Of a stretch of 64,000 nt of DNA, positions 24,155-34,796 are shown in pieces (positions within the stretch are counted from its first letter, which is position 1; every line of letters begins with the position of its first letter). Made by a program: the position numbers and the translations under genes. The notes under the pieces were generated by a model. That model was given only the letters and a program-made list of their open reading frames with translations, was not told the DNA's origin and searched no databases. Origin of the DNA: Halicephalobus mephisto (lineage: Eukaryota; Nematoda; Chromadorea; Rhabditida; Panagrolaimidae). The stretch is taken from contig SWDT01000057.1 of NCBI GenBank assembly GCA_009193035.1, positions 168,299-232,298 on the forward strand, given 5' to 3'.

Positions 24155-27100
24155 TTAAGGAGTTGCGGGAGGATCGGGAATGGATCCAAGGGTGTCTTCG
24201 CCGTTGACGACTGAATCGTAGACTGCCAACAGAGCGTTTAATTGTTCGTTGTGGGAAATTTCGGATTGTTTGTAAGGATTTATGTTGCATATGGTGACAG
24301 AAGGAAACGGCATTTCATCCAAATCCATCTAAATTAAGATTTTTTAATTTGAAAACTTTATTGCTTTTAAAGAATTTTTTACTTTTTAAATGTTAAAATT
24401 GAATAAAATAATGTATATTTTTTGAATTTGCGCGAAAAATGAGGGAAGTTCGCAGAAATGGAAAAAGTGGTAAATCTGGCAAATCAATCTGTCCTCACTC
24501 GCGTTTTTTCTTTTTTTCTGAATTTTAGGATATCTCTAAAAATTTTAATTTTGCCCAAAATAATTTCGTAAAAATTCTTATTTTTTATTTCCACAATGTA
24601 TATTTTTTGAATTTTTGAATTTACGCGAAAAATGAGGGAAGTTCGTAGAAATGGAAAAAGCGGTAAATCTGGCAAATCAATCTGTTCTCACTCGCGTTTT
24701 TTTCTGAATTTTAGGATTTCTCTAGAAATTCAGTCTAAAATAATTCTTTATTTCCACAATAATGTATATTTTTTAAATTCTTGAATTCCCGCGTCTAGAG
24801 AGAACTTTATAAAAATGGCAATTTTTTAATTTTTGAAATAAGTATTAAAATTGAAAAAATTCGTTTTTAATTTTTTAAAAATTATTTAAAAAACAAACCT
24901 GAAGTTGAACCAATTTTTCAAAAGCCAAATACTGCTTCAAAGTATCGATGAAAAGATACAAAAAAATCGAAAAACAGACAACAAGGATAATAATCCAGAC
25001 AATCACGGCCAGACATGAATGAGCTTGAGCCATGTGGGGTATACCGTGACAACTGGACAAAGTACCCCATTCCACCAGGGTTTCTTTGATTCTACGCCAA
25101 CGAGTTTTGTTTCTTATTTCGTCTTCTTTTTTTTGAGCTTTATCAGCATCTTCCAAAGCAGCTTTCACATCATGATCATTATCGAAGTCATATTCGTTCT
25201 AAAATTAAAAAATTAAAAAATCCAGAAAAATTTAAAAAATTTGGAATTTAAAAAATTTAAAATTTAAAAAATAAAAAAATTTTTAAACATTAAAAAATGT
25301 AGAAATTTAAAAAATTTAAAAATTTAGAAATTTAAAAAATAAAGAATAAAAAAATTTTCAAATATTAAAAATTTTAGAAATTTTAAAAATTTAAAAATTG
25401 AGAAAAATTAAAATTTTGAAATTAAAAAAAATTTAATGATTTAAAAATTTTTTAAATTTAGAAAGTTTGAAAATTTAAAAAAGTATGAATTTTAAAAACC
25501 CAATAAAGTTGTTTTGTTTTTTGATTCCCTTAGGCTGTACGATGATTGCTCTCTTGGGGCATTTATCCCCTTAGGCATATTTGCTTCTTCGATTTCGTAA
25601 GATTATTTTCGACAATTTTTATCTTTTTAAATGAGTTTTTTTCGTGTTTGAAATGACCTAAAATAGTATTCAGTAAAAAAGACCGATCAAGAAAGAAAAA
25701 ATTAAATTCACAAAGTTCCGTTACTTTATTTCTGTTCGAAATAATTAAAAATCGAAAAGGAGAAAAACAGGGAGCGAACGTCGCTGGAGAAGCTGTACAA
25801 CATTCGTTCCTCCCTATTTCATAATATTTATCTTATTTCGTTTTATATTAATTTCTTAATAACTAAATCAACTTAATATCTTAGTCAAGTTAAGAAAGAA
25901 TTTCGAAATGATTAAAAATTGAAAAGAAGAAAAACAGAGAGCGAATGCCGCAGGGGACAACTACCGTACAGCTGATTTTATGTGAAAATTGTTTCTTAAT
26001 TATTGGCATATAATCAGAGAGCTCGCCGAAAGTGGGCTCCATTACTCATTATTTTAAAAAGTAAAAAACGGAATATACAGTAATTATTTGCCTGAGGCAT
26101 TTGATCTTTGATTTTGTAAAACTTGTTTAATTTTTAATTTTTTAGACTATTTTAGATGTCAAAAAAACTGTTTTAAAAAAGCTTAAAAATGGACGATACT
26201 GTAGTTTCTTCCCCTATTTCGTAATAATGAAATCATTTTAAAAAACTTTAAATCAATTTTTCAATTTTCAAATTATTTAAAACACCAATCATGAGCACAT
26301 AATGGATTTTTAAAAAATTTCAAACTGCTTCGTTTTTGAAAGTTGAAATTTGGAGTTTTTCGTGGTAAGACAACATTGATAAATTTTTCATTTCAAAATC
26401 ACTTAAATTCATAGTCAGAACTCATCTGGATGTTTCGAATATAAACATAATCCTCAAATCGAGTTTTAGAACGAAAAATCCAAATTTCGAGTTCAAACTC
26501 TGACTTTCAACTTTGATAATACGGAATACGGTACTGTGTACTGTGAAAGTTGACAGTTAGGATTTGAAATCGAAATTTGGACTTTTCGTGGTAGGATAAA
26601 TTCATTAATCGTGTTTGGACTTTTTGTATTAAAATAGACTTGCGGGTCATATTTGGATTTAGAAAATCCAGATATCAGATTCTAATTATAAATTTACAAA
26701 AAACAGAGAACAAGTTTGTGAAATACAAAAAATCTACAAAGTTGTCCTAACGCGAAAAGTCTAAATTTCAAGTTTGAATTTTGACTGTCAATTTTCAAAA
26801 TACAGAACACGGTGCTTCGTATTATCAAATTTGGAACTCAAAATTCGAAATTAAAATTCTAATTTCTTTTGTCAAGACATCTGAATTTTTCTTACTGTAA
26901 AATATTCTTTCATTTAAGTCGATAAAATTGGATATTTGGATTTCTCGAGTCACAGTGATTTATGAATCGTGTTTTGACACGAAAAATTAGAATTTTAAGT
27001 TCGAATTTTGAGTTTCGATTTCGTTAATACCCAGCACGGATCCCGGCGCGAGTTGACGGGATCAAATGCCCGAGGGGAAGTACGTACTATATAGTCCATT

Positions 27101-27464
27101 TTTAAAATTATTTTTAAAATTTCGAAATTATCTAAAATCTCAATTTTAATTAAAAATTGATTTTAAATTTGGAAATTGATTTTATTTAAAAAGGTCAAAT
27201 GCGACCAAAAGTGGAAATGCCGTAACGCTGACGTGTAACTTCTAATGACCACTCATTGTTTTTAATTTTTTTGGAAAAACTGGTTCGAGGAACGTGCAAA
27301 ATTTGTCTTCAGCCGCGATTCGACGTAAATTTAGTGGATCTGCACGCAAATGGAATTTTCTAGAATCACTTTTTCGGCCGTTATAAAACGGATCCGGATT
27401 TCAAAAAAAACTTATTTTAACTTACTTTGGGTTCGGGTCCGGGGTTGGCCCCAGGCGACGACAT
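24155..27464 (-). CDS. DEG/ENaC sodium channel subunit, amino-terminal part only
   Basis: DEG/ENaC proteins are sodium channels with two membrane segments around a large extracellular domain. Three exons on the minus strand (27464-27426, 25198-24899, 24328-24155) give only 170 residues, against 500-900 in the family. Present: a short amino tail, the His-Gly gating motif in SSCHGIPHMA, the first membrane segment (IIILVVCFSIFLYLF), and the start of the extracellular domain with the family's FPSVTICNINPYK. It then ends PDPPATP-stop; the extracellular domain and second membrane segment are missing. No further exon fits before the minisatellite and dif-1. Splice sites and frame are intact, so it could be a recent truncation, a pseudogene, or a short regulatory form. 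An acceptor-like TTTAG precedes the start. Intron 1 (2.2 kb) and intron 2 are full of dispersed repeats. Confidence 0.75.
24394..24820. repeat. Dispersed repeat B, copy 1 (DEG/ENaC intron 2)
   Basis: About 427 bp, repeated in the same orientation at 27669-28098. Each copy holds two diverged halves with GCGCGAAAAATGAGGGAAG, GGTAAATCTGGCAAATCAA and CTCACTCGCG. Single modules recur near 29470 and, inverted, near 46590-46690. Confidence 0.88.
25531..25974. mobile_element. MITE-like element, copy 1 (DEG/ENaC intron 1)
   Basis: Terminal inverted repeats of roughly 33 bp with mismatches: TAGGCTGTACGATGATTGCT followed by CTCTTGGGGCATTT on the left, and on the right the complement of CAGCTGTACGGTAGTTGTCC followed by CCTGCGGCATTC. 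There is no open frame inside. A related element with the same ends lies at 50007-50562. Target-site duplication could not be fixed by eye. Confidence 0.6.
26340..26520. repeat. Dispersed repeat C, copy 1 (DEG/ENaC intron 1)
   Basis: About 180 bp matching 36220-36400 in the innexin gene, same orientation. Shared words include TCATTTCAAAATCACTTAAA, AACATAATCCTCAAATCGAG and TTTTAGAACGAAAAATCCAA. Noncoding. Confidence 0.85.
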
Positions 27465-27668
27465 TGTTCCTAAATTTTTTAAAAAATGAATGTAATTTTG
27501 AAAACTTGGAGAATTTAAGTAGTGACTTCAGGGCATCTTAGCAACCGTAATCATTAATTCTTGTTTTCTTTGTTTTTATTGTTTCGCTTTCATGAATTTC
27601 GAATTCTTATATTTACTGTAAACCGGAAAAAAGAATTTCTAGAAACGCAATATTTGCAAAATAAACGT

Positions 27669-28098
27669 CAAAATTGAATAAAATAATGTATAATTTCTGG
27701 AATTTTTGAATTTGCGCGAAAAATGAGAGAAGTTCGTAGAAATGGAAAAAGTGGTAAATCTGGCAAATCAATTTGTCCTCACTCGCTTTTTTCTTTTACC
27801 TAAATTTTAGGATTTCTCTAAAAACTAAAATTTTGCCCAAAATAATTTCGTAAAAATTCTTATTTTTTATTTCTATAATAATGTGTATTTTTTGAATTTG
27901 CGCGAAAAATGAGGGAAGTTCGTAGAAATGGAAAAAGTGGTAAATCTGGCAAATCAATCTGTTCTCACTCGCGTTTTTTTCTGAATTTTAGGATTTCTCT
28001 AGAAATTCAGTCTAAAATAATTCTTTATTTCTACAATAATGTATATGTTTTAAATTCTTGAATTCTCGCGTCTAGAGAGAACTTTATAAAAATGGCAA
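27669..28098. repeat. Dispersed repeat B, copy 2 (upstream of DEG/ENaC)
   Basis: The second copy of 24394-24820, lying about 200 bases upstream of the first DEG/ENaC exon. So the gene's first two exons sit between two direct copies of one 430 bp sequence. This could allow unequal recombination, or supply promoter-like sequence. Confidence 0.88.
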
Positions 28099-29509
28099 AT
28101 TTGGCAATTTTAAAATTTTTCAGGATAATTTTAAAAATTCCACTTACTTGCAGAAAAAATCATTTTTAATTTTTCTAATTATAGAATCGTCGAATCTACT
28201 CTTCATTTTACAACAATTAAGTTAGTCATTTTTGAATTTTTTATAAACGTAAAACCTCAAGTGACAGTTGTTTCGAAAAAAATTTGGAAAAATTTTTTTT
28301 CACTGAAAATCTGACGAACGCATTCACTATTTTCCAAACGGCCTTTTAAAACAATTTATTTCTTGAATTTATTAAAAAGTTTTAAAATTTAACTTTTAAC
28401 AAATATATTTATAAAATTAAATTCCAAATTTTTACTGTATTTTTGAACAAATCAAGTTTAATTATGAACTATTTAAAAGAATATTTTTATATAAATTTAT
28501 TTTTGAAATTTAAATAATAATAAAAAAAATGATTTTTTAAAAAAATTAAATAATAATGAAAAAAATGATTTTTTTAAAATTTAAATAATAATGAAAAAAA
28601 TGATTTTTTTTAAAATTTAAATTGTTTAAAGTTTATTTTTTTGAAATTTAAATAATAATGAAAAAAATGATTTTTTTTTAAATTTAAATTATTTTTGAAA
28701 AATGTTTTTTTTTGAAAGTTAAATTATGTTTAAAATTTATTTTTTCAAGTTTGAAATAAGTATGTTATGGTTTAAGAAATGTATCTAAGATATTGCCCTT
28801 GGAGAATTTTCCAGATTTTTCCAAATCTCAAGTTCTCCGAGGCTGATTGTAACCCGGGGTCCGCGCACGACAACAGACGCCGCGAAGACGGAATAGTGAC
28901 CCAAATCGTTTCAACTTCGTCTTGTCAAATCAGACACGACTGCTGGGAAATATCACGTTTTTTCTGTTTTCTCTATTTTTCTAGAAAAAAACAATTAATA
29001 TATTTTTCCTTTTAAAGTTTAATATTTTTGAAATTCTTTATTTTTGGAGAATTTTCAAAGAAAAATGAATAATTTTAAAATTTTCCTTAAAAAAATAAAT
29101 ATTTAGAAAAATTTAAAGTTTAAGATCTTTAATTTTTTATTTTTTTTTTAATTTGTTTTTTCTTATTTTTTTAAAAATTTGTTTTTTAAAAAATTTGTTT
29201 TTTTTATTTTTTAAAAAATTTGTTTTTTTTTATTTTTTAAAAAAGTTGTTTTCTTTGAAAATTTTTAAATTTTTCTTTAAATTTTAAATTAAAAAAAATT
29301 CTCTATTTTTTATTTTTCTAAATTCATTTTCATATAAACAATGAAAATCGATTTTGCCGATTTTGAAAATTTCCAAAAATCGATTTTTTAAAATAGTCGT
29401 TGTGATTTTAAAAATATTTTTTGTAATTTCTGAAATTCTCTTGAAAAAGAAGAGAAATTTATAAAATTCGGAAAAACGGTAAATCTGGCAAGGTGTGCCG
29501 AGATCGACT

Positions 29510-29800
29510 CGCCCTGTCTCTCCTCTTTCTCGTTACTCTCTTTCTTTCTTCATTTTCTCTCCCTCTCTCTCGTTACTCTCTTTCTTTCTTCATTTTCTCT
29601 CCCTCTCTCTTTCTCTTCTTTCTCCCATTCTTACTTTCACTTCCTTCTTCCATTCACTTTCTTTTTTCTTTCCTTTCGTCTTCGCTCTCTCTCTCTCGTT
29701 AACGTTTTTTTCTTCCCCTACTTTGTTCTCTCTCTTCCTCCTCTCTCTGTTTTTTCTTTTTCATCTTATTCTCTCTCTGTTCTCAGTCTCTGCTTTACCT
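29510..29800. repeat. Pyrimidine-rich CT tract
   Basis: Nearly 300 bases of almost pure C and T on the plus strand. It includes a tandem copy of about 48 bp, CGTTACTCTCTTTCTTTC followed by TTCATTTTCTCTCCCTCTC. Open frames across it are artefacts of the low complexity. Such tracts can form triplex DNA or act as a GA-rich promoter element for a minus-strand gene. Confidence 0.85.
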
Positions 29801-29916
29801 AAACTCTCATTTTCTACAAAATTTTAAACATTATTTCCAAAAAATTTATAACAGTTTTTATTTTTATAATGGCATAATTATTGTAGTGGCGAAGTTGGAG
29901 GATCCTTAAGTTGATC

Positions 29917-30084
29917 TTAAATCGGCAATAAAACGTGCAAATTTTGCATTTGCGCGAGAATCTCTGAAAGACATTTATCCAAAGCTTTTCGCCGTCGAGT
30001 TTTGTTTAAACCTTTGCCGATGACCGGGTTTACCCCGAGACATAGAGGGCGGGGTTTCGGTTCGTTATTTAAACAATTCCCCAT
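29917..30084 (-). CDS. Possible small protein, unrecognised
   Basis: A 55-codon minus-strand frame starting MGNC and including KTRRRKALDKCLSEIL. Its codons are noticeably richer in G and C than the flanking DNA. MGNC would suit amino-terminal myristoylation and palmitoylation, and the middle is basic. No acceptor or clear promoter was found, and no family was recognised. It may be a chance frame or a decayed exon. Confidence 0.25.
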   Translation of the reverse strand: MGNCLNNEPKPRPLCLGVNPVIGKGLNKTRRRKALDKCLSEILAQMQNLHVLLPI

Positions 30085-30397
30085 CAAAAAAGACCATAAT
30101 TTACAATTTATATAAAAATAATTTAGAAAATCTATAAAAAAATAATTTTGAAAATCCATATAAAAATAATTTTTAAAATCTATAATTTTTAAAAAATATA
30201 TAAAAGTAATTTCGAAAATCTATATGTAAATAATTTTAAAAATCTATATAAAAATAATTTTGAAAATATTTTTTATTAATTTTGACCTGTAATTAGTGAC
30301 CCGATTTTCCCGTGGTCTGGACCGACTAGTCGTAATTCATCCGGACGACAATTGCTTTAGTTTGAATAATTTATTTTTATTTTTATTTTTAGCAACA

Positions 30398-33300
30398 ATG
30401 AAGTCGATAAAACTGTTGTTTTTGACTTGTATTATTGGCATTGCCTATGGGGATGTATTCACCGCTATGGTGGATTTGGAAAATCTACTAAGTAGCGAAT
30501 CCGATTTGACTTCAACATTGATCGAAAATTACATCAACGCTGAAAAAAGTAGATTAAATAGATTACAAAAGTAAGTTTATTATTTTTCGAAAATTTTAAC
30601 TCAATTATTTTCAAAATTCAAAACTTAATTATTTTAAAAACTTTAATTTTTTAAAATTTACATAATTTTTCGAAAATTTTTTATTTCTTTAAATTTCTAA
30701 TTTTTTAAATTTAAATTATTTTTTAAAATTTTCACTTTTTAGATTTTTTTAAAAATTTTTACTATTTAATTTTCTACTTTTTTAAATTTGAATTATTTTT
30801 AAAAAATCTTTACTTTTTTGATTTTTTTAAAATTTTTACTTTTAAAATTTTATTTTTAAAAATTTTAATCTTTTTTAATTTTATTTTTTAAAATTTTATT
30901 TTTAAAATTTTTATTTTTTAAAATTTTATTTTTTTAGATTCGCTGAGGATTATCTTTCAAAAAATAACGAAAATGCCGAAGACGACATGAAAGTGGTGAC
31001 AAATCCAGTGAATGCTTATTTGCTGATAAAAAGACTAACTTCTGATTGGAAGTACATCACTCATTTAATGCAATCAAATTCTGCAGAATATTTTATAAAA
31101 AACATAACTCAAGGTCGTTTGGATAATTCTGTAAAATATCCGGATGAAGAAGATTTGGAAGGTGCGGCTGTGGCTCTTCTAAGACTTCAGGATACTTATA
31201 AACTTTCGACGAAGGAATTATCCAAGGGAATTGTCGATGGAGAATTCGTCGGAAAACCGCTCTCAGCTCAGGATTGCTTCGAGGTCGGAAGAGCGGCATA
31301 CAACCAAAAAGACTACTACCATACTCTGGAGTGGATGACCGAGTCCTTGGAAAAATTAAAAACCGAAAATCCCAAAACGAAAAAAGAATCGGACATTTTG
31401 GAATATCTGGCTTACGCTTTGTACAAACAAGGAAACACAAAACATGCTTTAAAAATAACCAAAAAATTACTAAAATTAGAACCAAATCATTCCAGAGCTG
31501 CCGGCAACGTGCAATGGTACGAGGACATGCTGGACGAAGAAAGCAAAAAAAATCTCGAAAATCTGCCTCCAGTAAAAAATGAAAGAAATTTGAAATACGA
31601 TATTAATGAAAGAGAAATTTACGAAAAATTATGTCGTGGTGAATTCAGTCCTAACATCACCATGGAATCTGAAGTATACTGTTACTACAAACAAGATCGG
31701 CCTTTTTTGAAGTTGGCTCCGATCAAAGTCGAAATTGTCCGATTCGATCCTTTGGCCGTCATTTTCCATCAAGTCATATCCGATTACGAAATCTCCATCG
31801 TTAAACAACTAGCAACCCCAAGGGTAGGGTTTTTAAGTGGATAACACTAAATCCCCCGAGGCACTTTGGATCTTTTTAATTTCGAAATTTTCTAAAAACA
31901 ACTTTTTAGTTATAATTTTTATTTTAAGCCAGTTTGAGAATTCCAAAATTGTTTAAAAAGTGAAAATTGATCGTGAGAGTTAATCCCCTGAGGCGCTTTT
32001 AACTCTTTATCTCATATTTGAAAATTTGTACTTTTAAATGATTTTTTATTTTTTAAAATAATTATTTTAAAAAAATTTAAATAATTAATTTTTTTATTTT
32101 AGCTTAAAAGAGCAACAGTCCAAAATGCCAAAACAGGAGAATTGGAAACCGCAAACTACCGTATCAGCAAGAGTGCTTGGCTCAAAGGCCACGAACATCC
32201 CGTAATCGACCGTATCAACAAAAGAATCGATTTGATGACAAATTTGAATCAAGATACAGCTGAAGATCTTCAAGTTGCTAATTACGGTATTGGGGGACAT
32301 TATGATCCACATTTTGATTTTGCGGTAATTTTTTTTAATTTTAAAAATTTACAGGTATCGGTGGGCATTACGAACCTCATTTGGATTTTTCTACAGTAAG
32401 AATTTTTTTATTTTTTTTAAATAATTATTTTTTTTCAGAGAGGAGAAAAAGATCCATACAGGAAGGGAACAGGCAAGATTCAAAGTCTAAATTTGCTCGA
32501 TTTTTGATTTTTTAATTTAAAAAATAATTTTTTTCGAGCAAATTACAGTATGGTTTATGATTTTAGGATTGCCGTACAGTACTAGAAAAGAACTGTAGAT
32601 TGTTAAAATCTCCTCAGGAGAACCCGTAAATTATGTTCTTGAGGATTACTGTATACAGTGTGTTTGAAAAGTTTCGGCGGGAAATTTGAAATTTTTTAAA
32701 ATATTAAATTTAACTTTTTAACACTTTTTCGCATAACTTTTAAAATATAATATACAGAATTCTTCAACAACTTACAATATACCTTAGAAGGTATGGTAAA
32801 AAATTCGAACTTTTCTGAAAATATTAAACTTAAAAATTTTTATAAAAAATTCAGATTTTCTGATTTCTGAAGTCTACAGTATACAGAATTCTTTGATAAT
32901 TAACAGTATGTTTTGTTGGAAATCTACAGTGCTTTACTATTACTGTATATCATCTTAGATTTTTAAGAATTCTAAAATTATAAACCGTACTGTAGAGTAC
33001 TTGATTCTGTTCTCATGCGAATGCCTTGCAGGAAACCGAATAGCTACAGTGTTATTCTATGTAAGTATAAGTGTCTTAATCTCATCATTTCCAGAGAAAA
33101 GAAGAAAGAAATGCTTTCAAAAAGCTGGGAACCGGAAATCGTATTGCCACAGTTTTGTTTTATGTACGAATTTTTACTTTTTCCCCATTCCGAGTCGTCT
33201 TGTGCCACGTCATTTGTCCGTCCAATTTTCGGTCCAATTTACCGTTTTGTTTCTTATTAATTTGGCGGCAAACGAATTCTTTAAAATCCTTCAAAATTTA

Positions 33301-33794
33301 AATATTAAAAAAATTTAAAAATTCCGAAATTTAAAAAACTAAAATTTGCTTAAATTTGGAAAAATATTTTGACAATTTTCTAAATTAAAAAAAACATTTT
33401 TTTAAACTTATTTGAATTGAAAAAAATATTTTTGAATTAAAAACAATATTTAAAATTTTCCCATCAAATTGCACAAAAGACAGAACTCAATTATTATTTT
33501 TAAAATTAATTTTAATTTTTTCAGATGTCTCAACCAGAAAAAGGAGGTGCTACAGTATACACGGAACTCGGGATGGGGGTCTATCCTTCTCTCCACAACG
33601 CCCTTTTCTGGTACAATTTGAACAGAAGTGGCGAAGGCGACATGAGGACGAGACACGCCGCTTGTCCCGTTCTCACCGGAGTCAAATGGGTCTCAAACAA
33701 GTGGATTCATGAACGAGGTCAAGAATTTCGACGTCCTTGTGGCCTTACAAAAGAAGCCAACGAGAAATTCGTCGGGGACTTGTTTCCATTTTAA
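30398..33794 (+). CDS. phy-2: Collagen prolyl 4-hydroxylase alpha subunit with alternative catalytic exons
   Basis: An ER enzyme that hydroxylates prolines in collagen using iron, 2-oxoglutarate and oxygen. A signal peptide, peptide-binding TPR region and 2OG-dioxygenase domain are all present. Constant exons: 30398-30570, 30938-31823, 32103-32286 (or to 32324) and 33525-33794. Between them are two in-frame sets. Set A: exon 3 run on to 32324, then 32439-32472 and 33032-33060, giving 537 residues. Set B: exon 3 cut at 32286, then 32355-32395 and 33095-33163, giving 540. Both encode the HxD iron site (GHYDPHFDFA or GHYEPHLDFST) and both end NRIATVLFY. The distal histidine and 2-oxoglutarate lysine are in RHAACPV and GVKWVSNKW of the last exon. 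Exon 32439-32472 has a GC donor (CAG/GCAAG). A TTTTTAG before the start suits trans-splicing. phy-2 rather than dpy-18/phy-1 is a guess from remembered chromosome IV context. Confidence 0.92.
32640..33000. repeat. Inverted repeat, left arm (prolyl hydroxylase intron)
   Basis: Pairs with 33797-34170 in opposite orientation. The best-matching part, 32843-32998, is about 85% complementary by eye to 33797-33958, sharing ATTTTTAAGAATTCTAAAAT and TATAAACCGTACTGTAGA. The outer part shares GGCGGGAAAT and ATTACTGT. The space between the arms holds three exons. Confidence 0.75.
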
Positions 33795-33796
33795 TC

Positions 33797-34170
33797 TACA
33801 GTACGGTTTATAATTTTAGAATTCTTAAAAATCGGGGGTGGTATACAACGATAGTAAAATACTGTAGATTTTCGGGAGATTTCCAAGAAAACATACTGTA
33901 AATTACCAAAGAATTCTATATACTATAGAATTCACAAATCAGAAAATCTGAATTTTTTGTAAAAACTTTTTAATTTAATTTTCATTTTAAAAATTCAGAT
34001 TTTTGTAATTTTCTAATTACAATCTACTGTTAATCATCAAACAACTCTGTATACTGTAGACTTCAGAAGTTAGAAAATCTGGATTTTTTGTAAAAACTTT
34101 CAACTTTTGAAGACTCGTATTTCCCGCCATAACCTTCTGAATATACTGTAAACAGTAATCTCTGGTGGTT
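33797..34170. repeat. Inverted repeat, right arm (downstream of prolyl hydroxylase)
   Basis: Complement of 32640-33000, beginning right after the prolyl hydroxylase stop codon and so probably in its 3' untranslated region. In RNA the two arms could form a long imperfect hairpin around exons 33032-33794. Confidence 0.75.
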
Positions 34171-34453
34171 CATACGATGAATTTGGAAATCTACCACTGA
34201 TCCACAGTATTTTTCTGTTGCTGCACAACGAGCCAAATTATATTTAATTCAATAACTTTAAATTTTCAGGTTATACTGTGGATGCTTTCAAAAAGCCAAT
34301 TCAGCGGGTACTAAGCGTCCCCGATTCAACACTGAAACTTGATTGCTTAGAAATTTTTCTGTTCTCGCACATGACGCGTGTATTGTGTATTTTAACCTCT
34401 CAACCGAGAATAAACGTTACTTTGTTCTTTTTCGTCTTGGGATTTACCATAAA

Positions 34454-34524
34454 CCGAGACAAGGAATTGAACTCGGATCTTGCAAACAGTAGTTATAAAT
34501 TCCAACTATTAAACTATTAGGAAG
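34454..34524 (-). pseudogene. Degenerate tRNA-like sequence
   Basis: On the minus strand, TTCCTAATAGTTTAATAGTT resembles a tRNA start with an A box, and GATCCGAGTTCAATTCC resembles a B box and T arm. The acceptor stem does not pair well. It lies next to a second, similar sequence at 34546-34620. Confidence 0.45.
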
Positions 34525-34545
34525 TTTTAATTCGAAAATATTTAA

Positions 34546-34620
34546 CTTCCCGACGGGGAATCGAACCCTCGGTCTTCTGAGTGACAGTTATGGACTCTAG
34601 TCATTCAACTATCAGGAGGA
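34546..34620 (-). pseudogene. Degenerate tRNA-like sequence (tRNA-Asp-like)
   Basis: On the minus strand it has a start TCCTCCTGATAGTTGAATGA, an anticodon-arm-like AACTGTCACTCAG (GTC in the anticodon place) and a B box GGGTTCGATTCC. This is like tRNA-Asp, but acceptor and T stems have mismatches. Probably a tRNA pseudogene or the head of a short retroelement. Confidence 0.5.
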
Positions 34621-34796
34621 CCCAGCCGACATGTTCGAAGAACTTTTAAATTACGTCTTCTTGATGAGTTTGAGAATCTAACTTTAATCTTCCAAGTAGT
34701 AATTATGATTTTTAATTACTTCATCGCCGAAGAAATCAATAAAAGTTACTTTATTCATTGAAAGAATCCAAAATACCCGTGAAAAAAGAGTGAAAG

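Larger units (their letters stand above)
28110..30390. other. Gene-poor stretch before the prolyl hydroxylase gene
   Basis: Mostly simple sequence: poly-A/poly-T runs with AATAATGAAAAAAATGATTT units (28480-28760) and TTTTTTAAAAA (29100-29300). An isolated GC-richer island (28780-28965, around CCCGGGGTCCGCGCACGAC) has balanced composition but no recognised gene. A pyrimidine tract (29510-29800) and a small minus-strand frame (29917-30084) follow. Confidence 0.5.

Noticed and set aside
29493..29827. Long Ser/Leu-rich plus-strand frames over the CT tract
   Set aside because: They are by-products of CTCTCT repeats: several frames stay open at once and no start or splice context is present.
31093..31582. 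Frames overlapping prolyl hydroxylase exon 2 on both strands
   Set aside because: The sense frame encodes the TPR and collagen-binding region in full, with matching splice phases. The others are by-products.
34278..34520. An 80-codon plus-strand frame after the prolyl hydroxylase gene
   Set aside because: It runs over a tRNA-like sequence on the other strand, has no recognised motif, and its acceptor-like start is not supported by a continuing gene.
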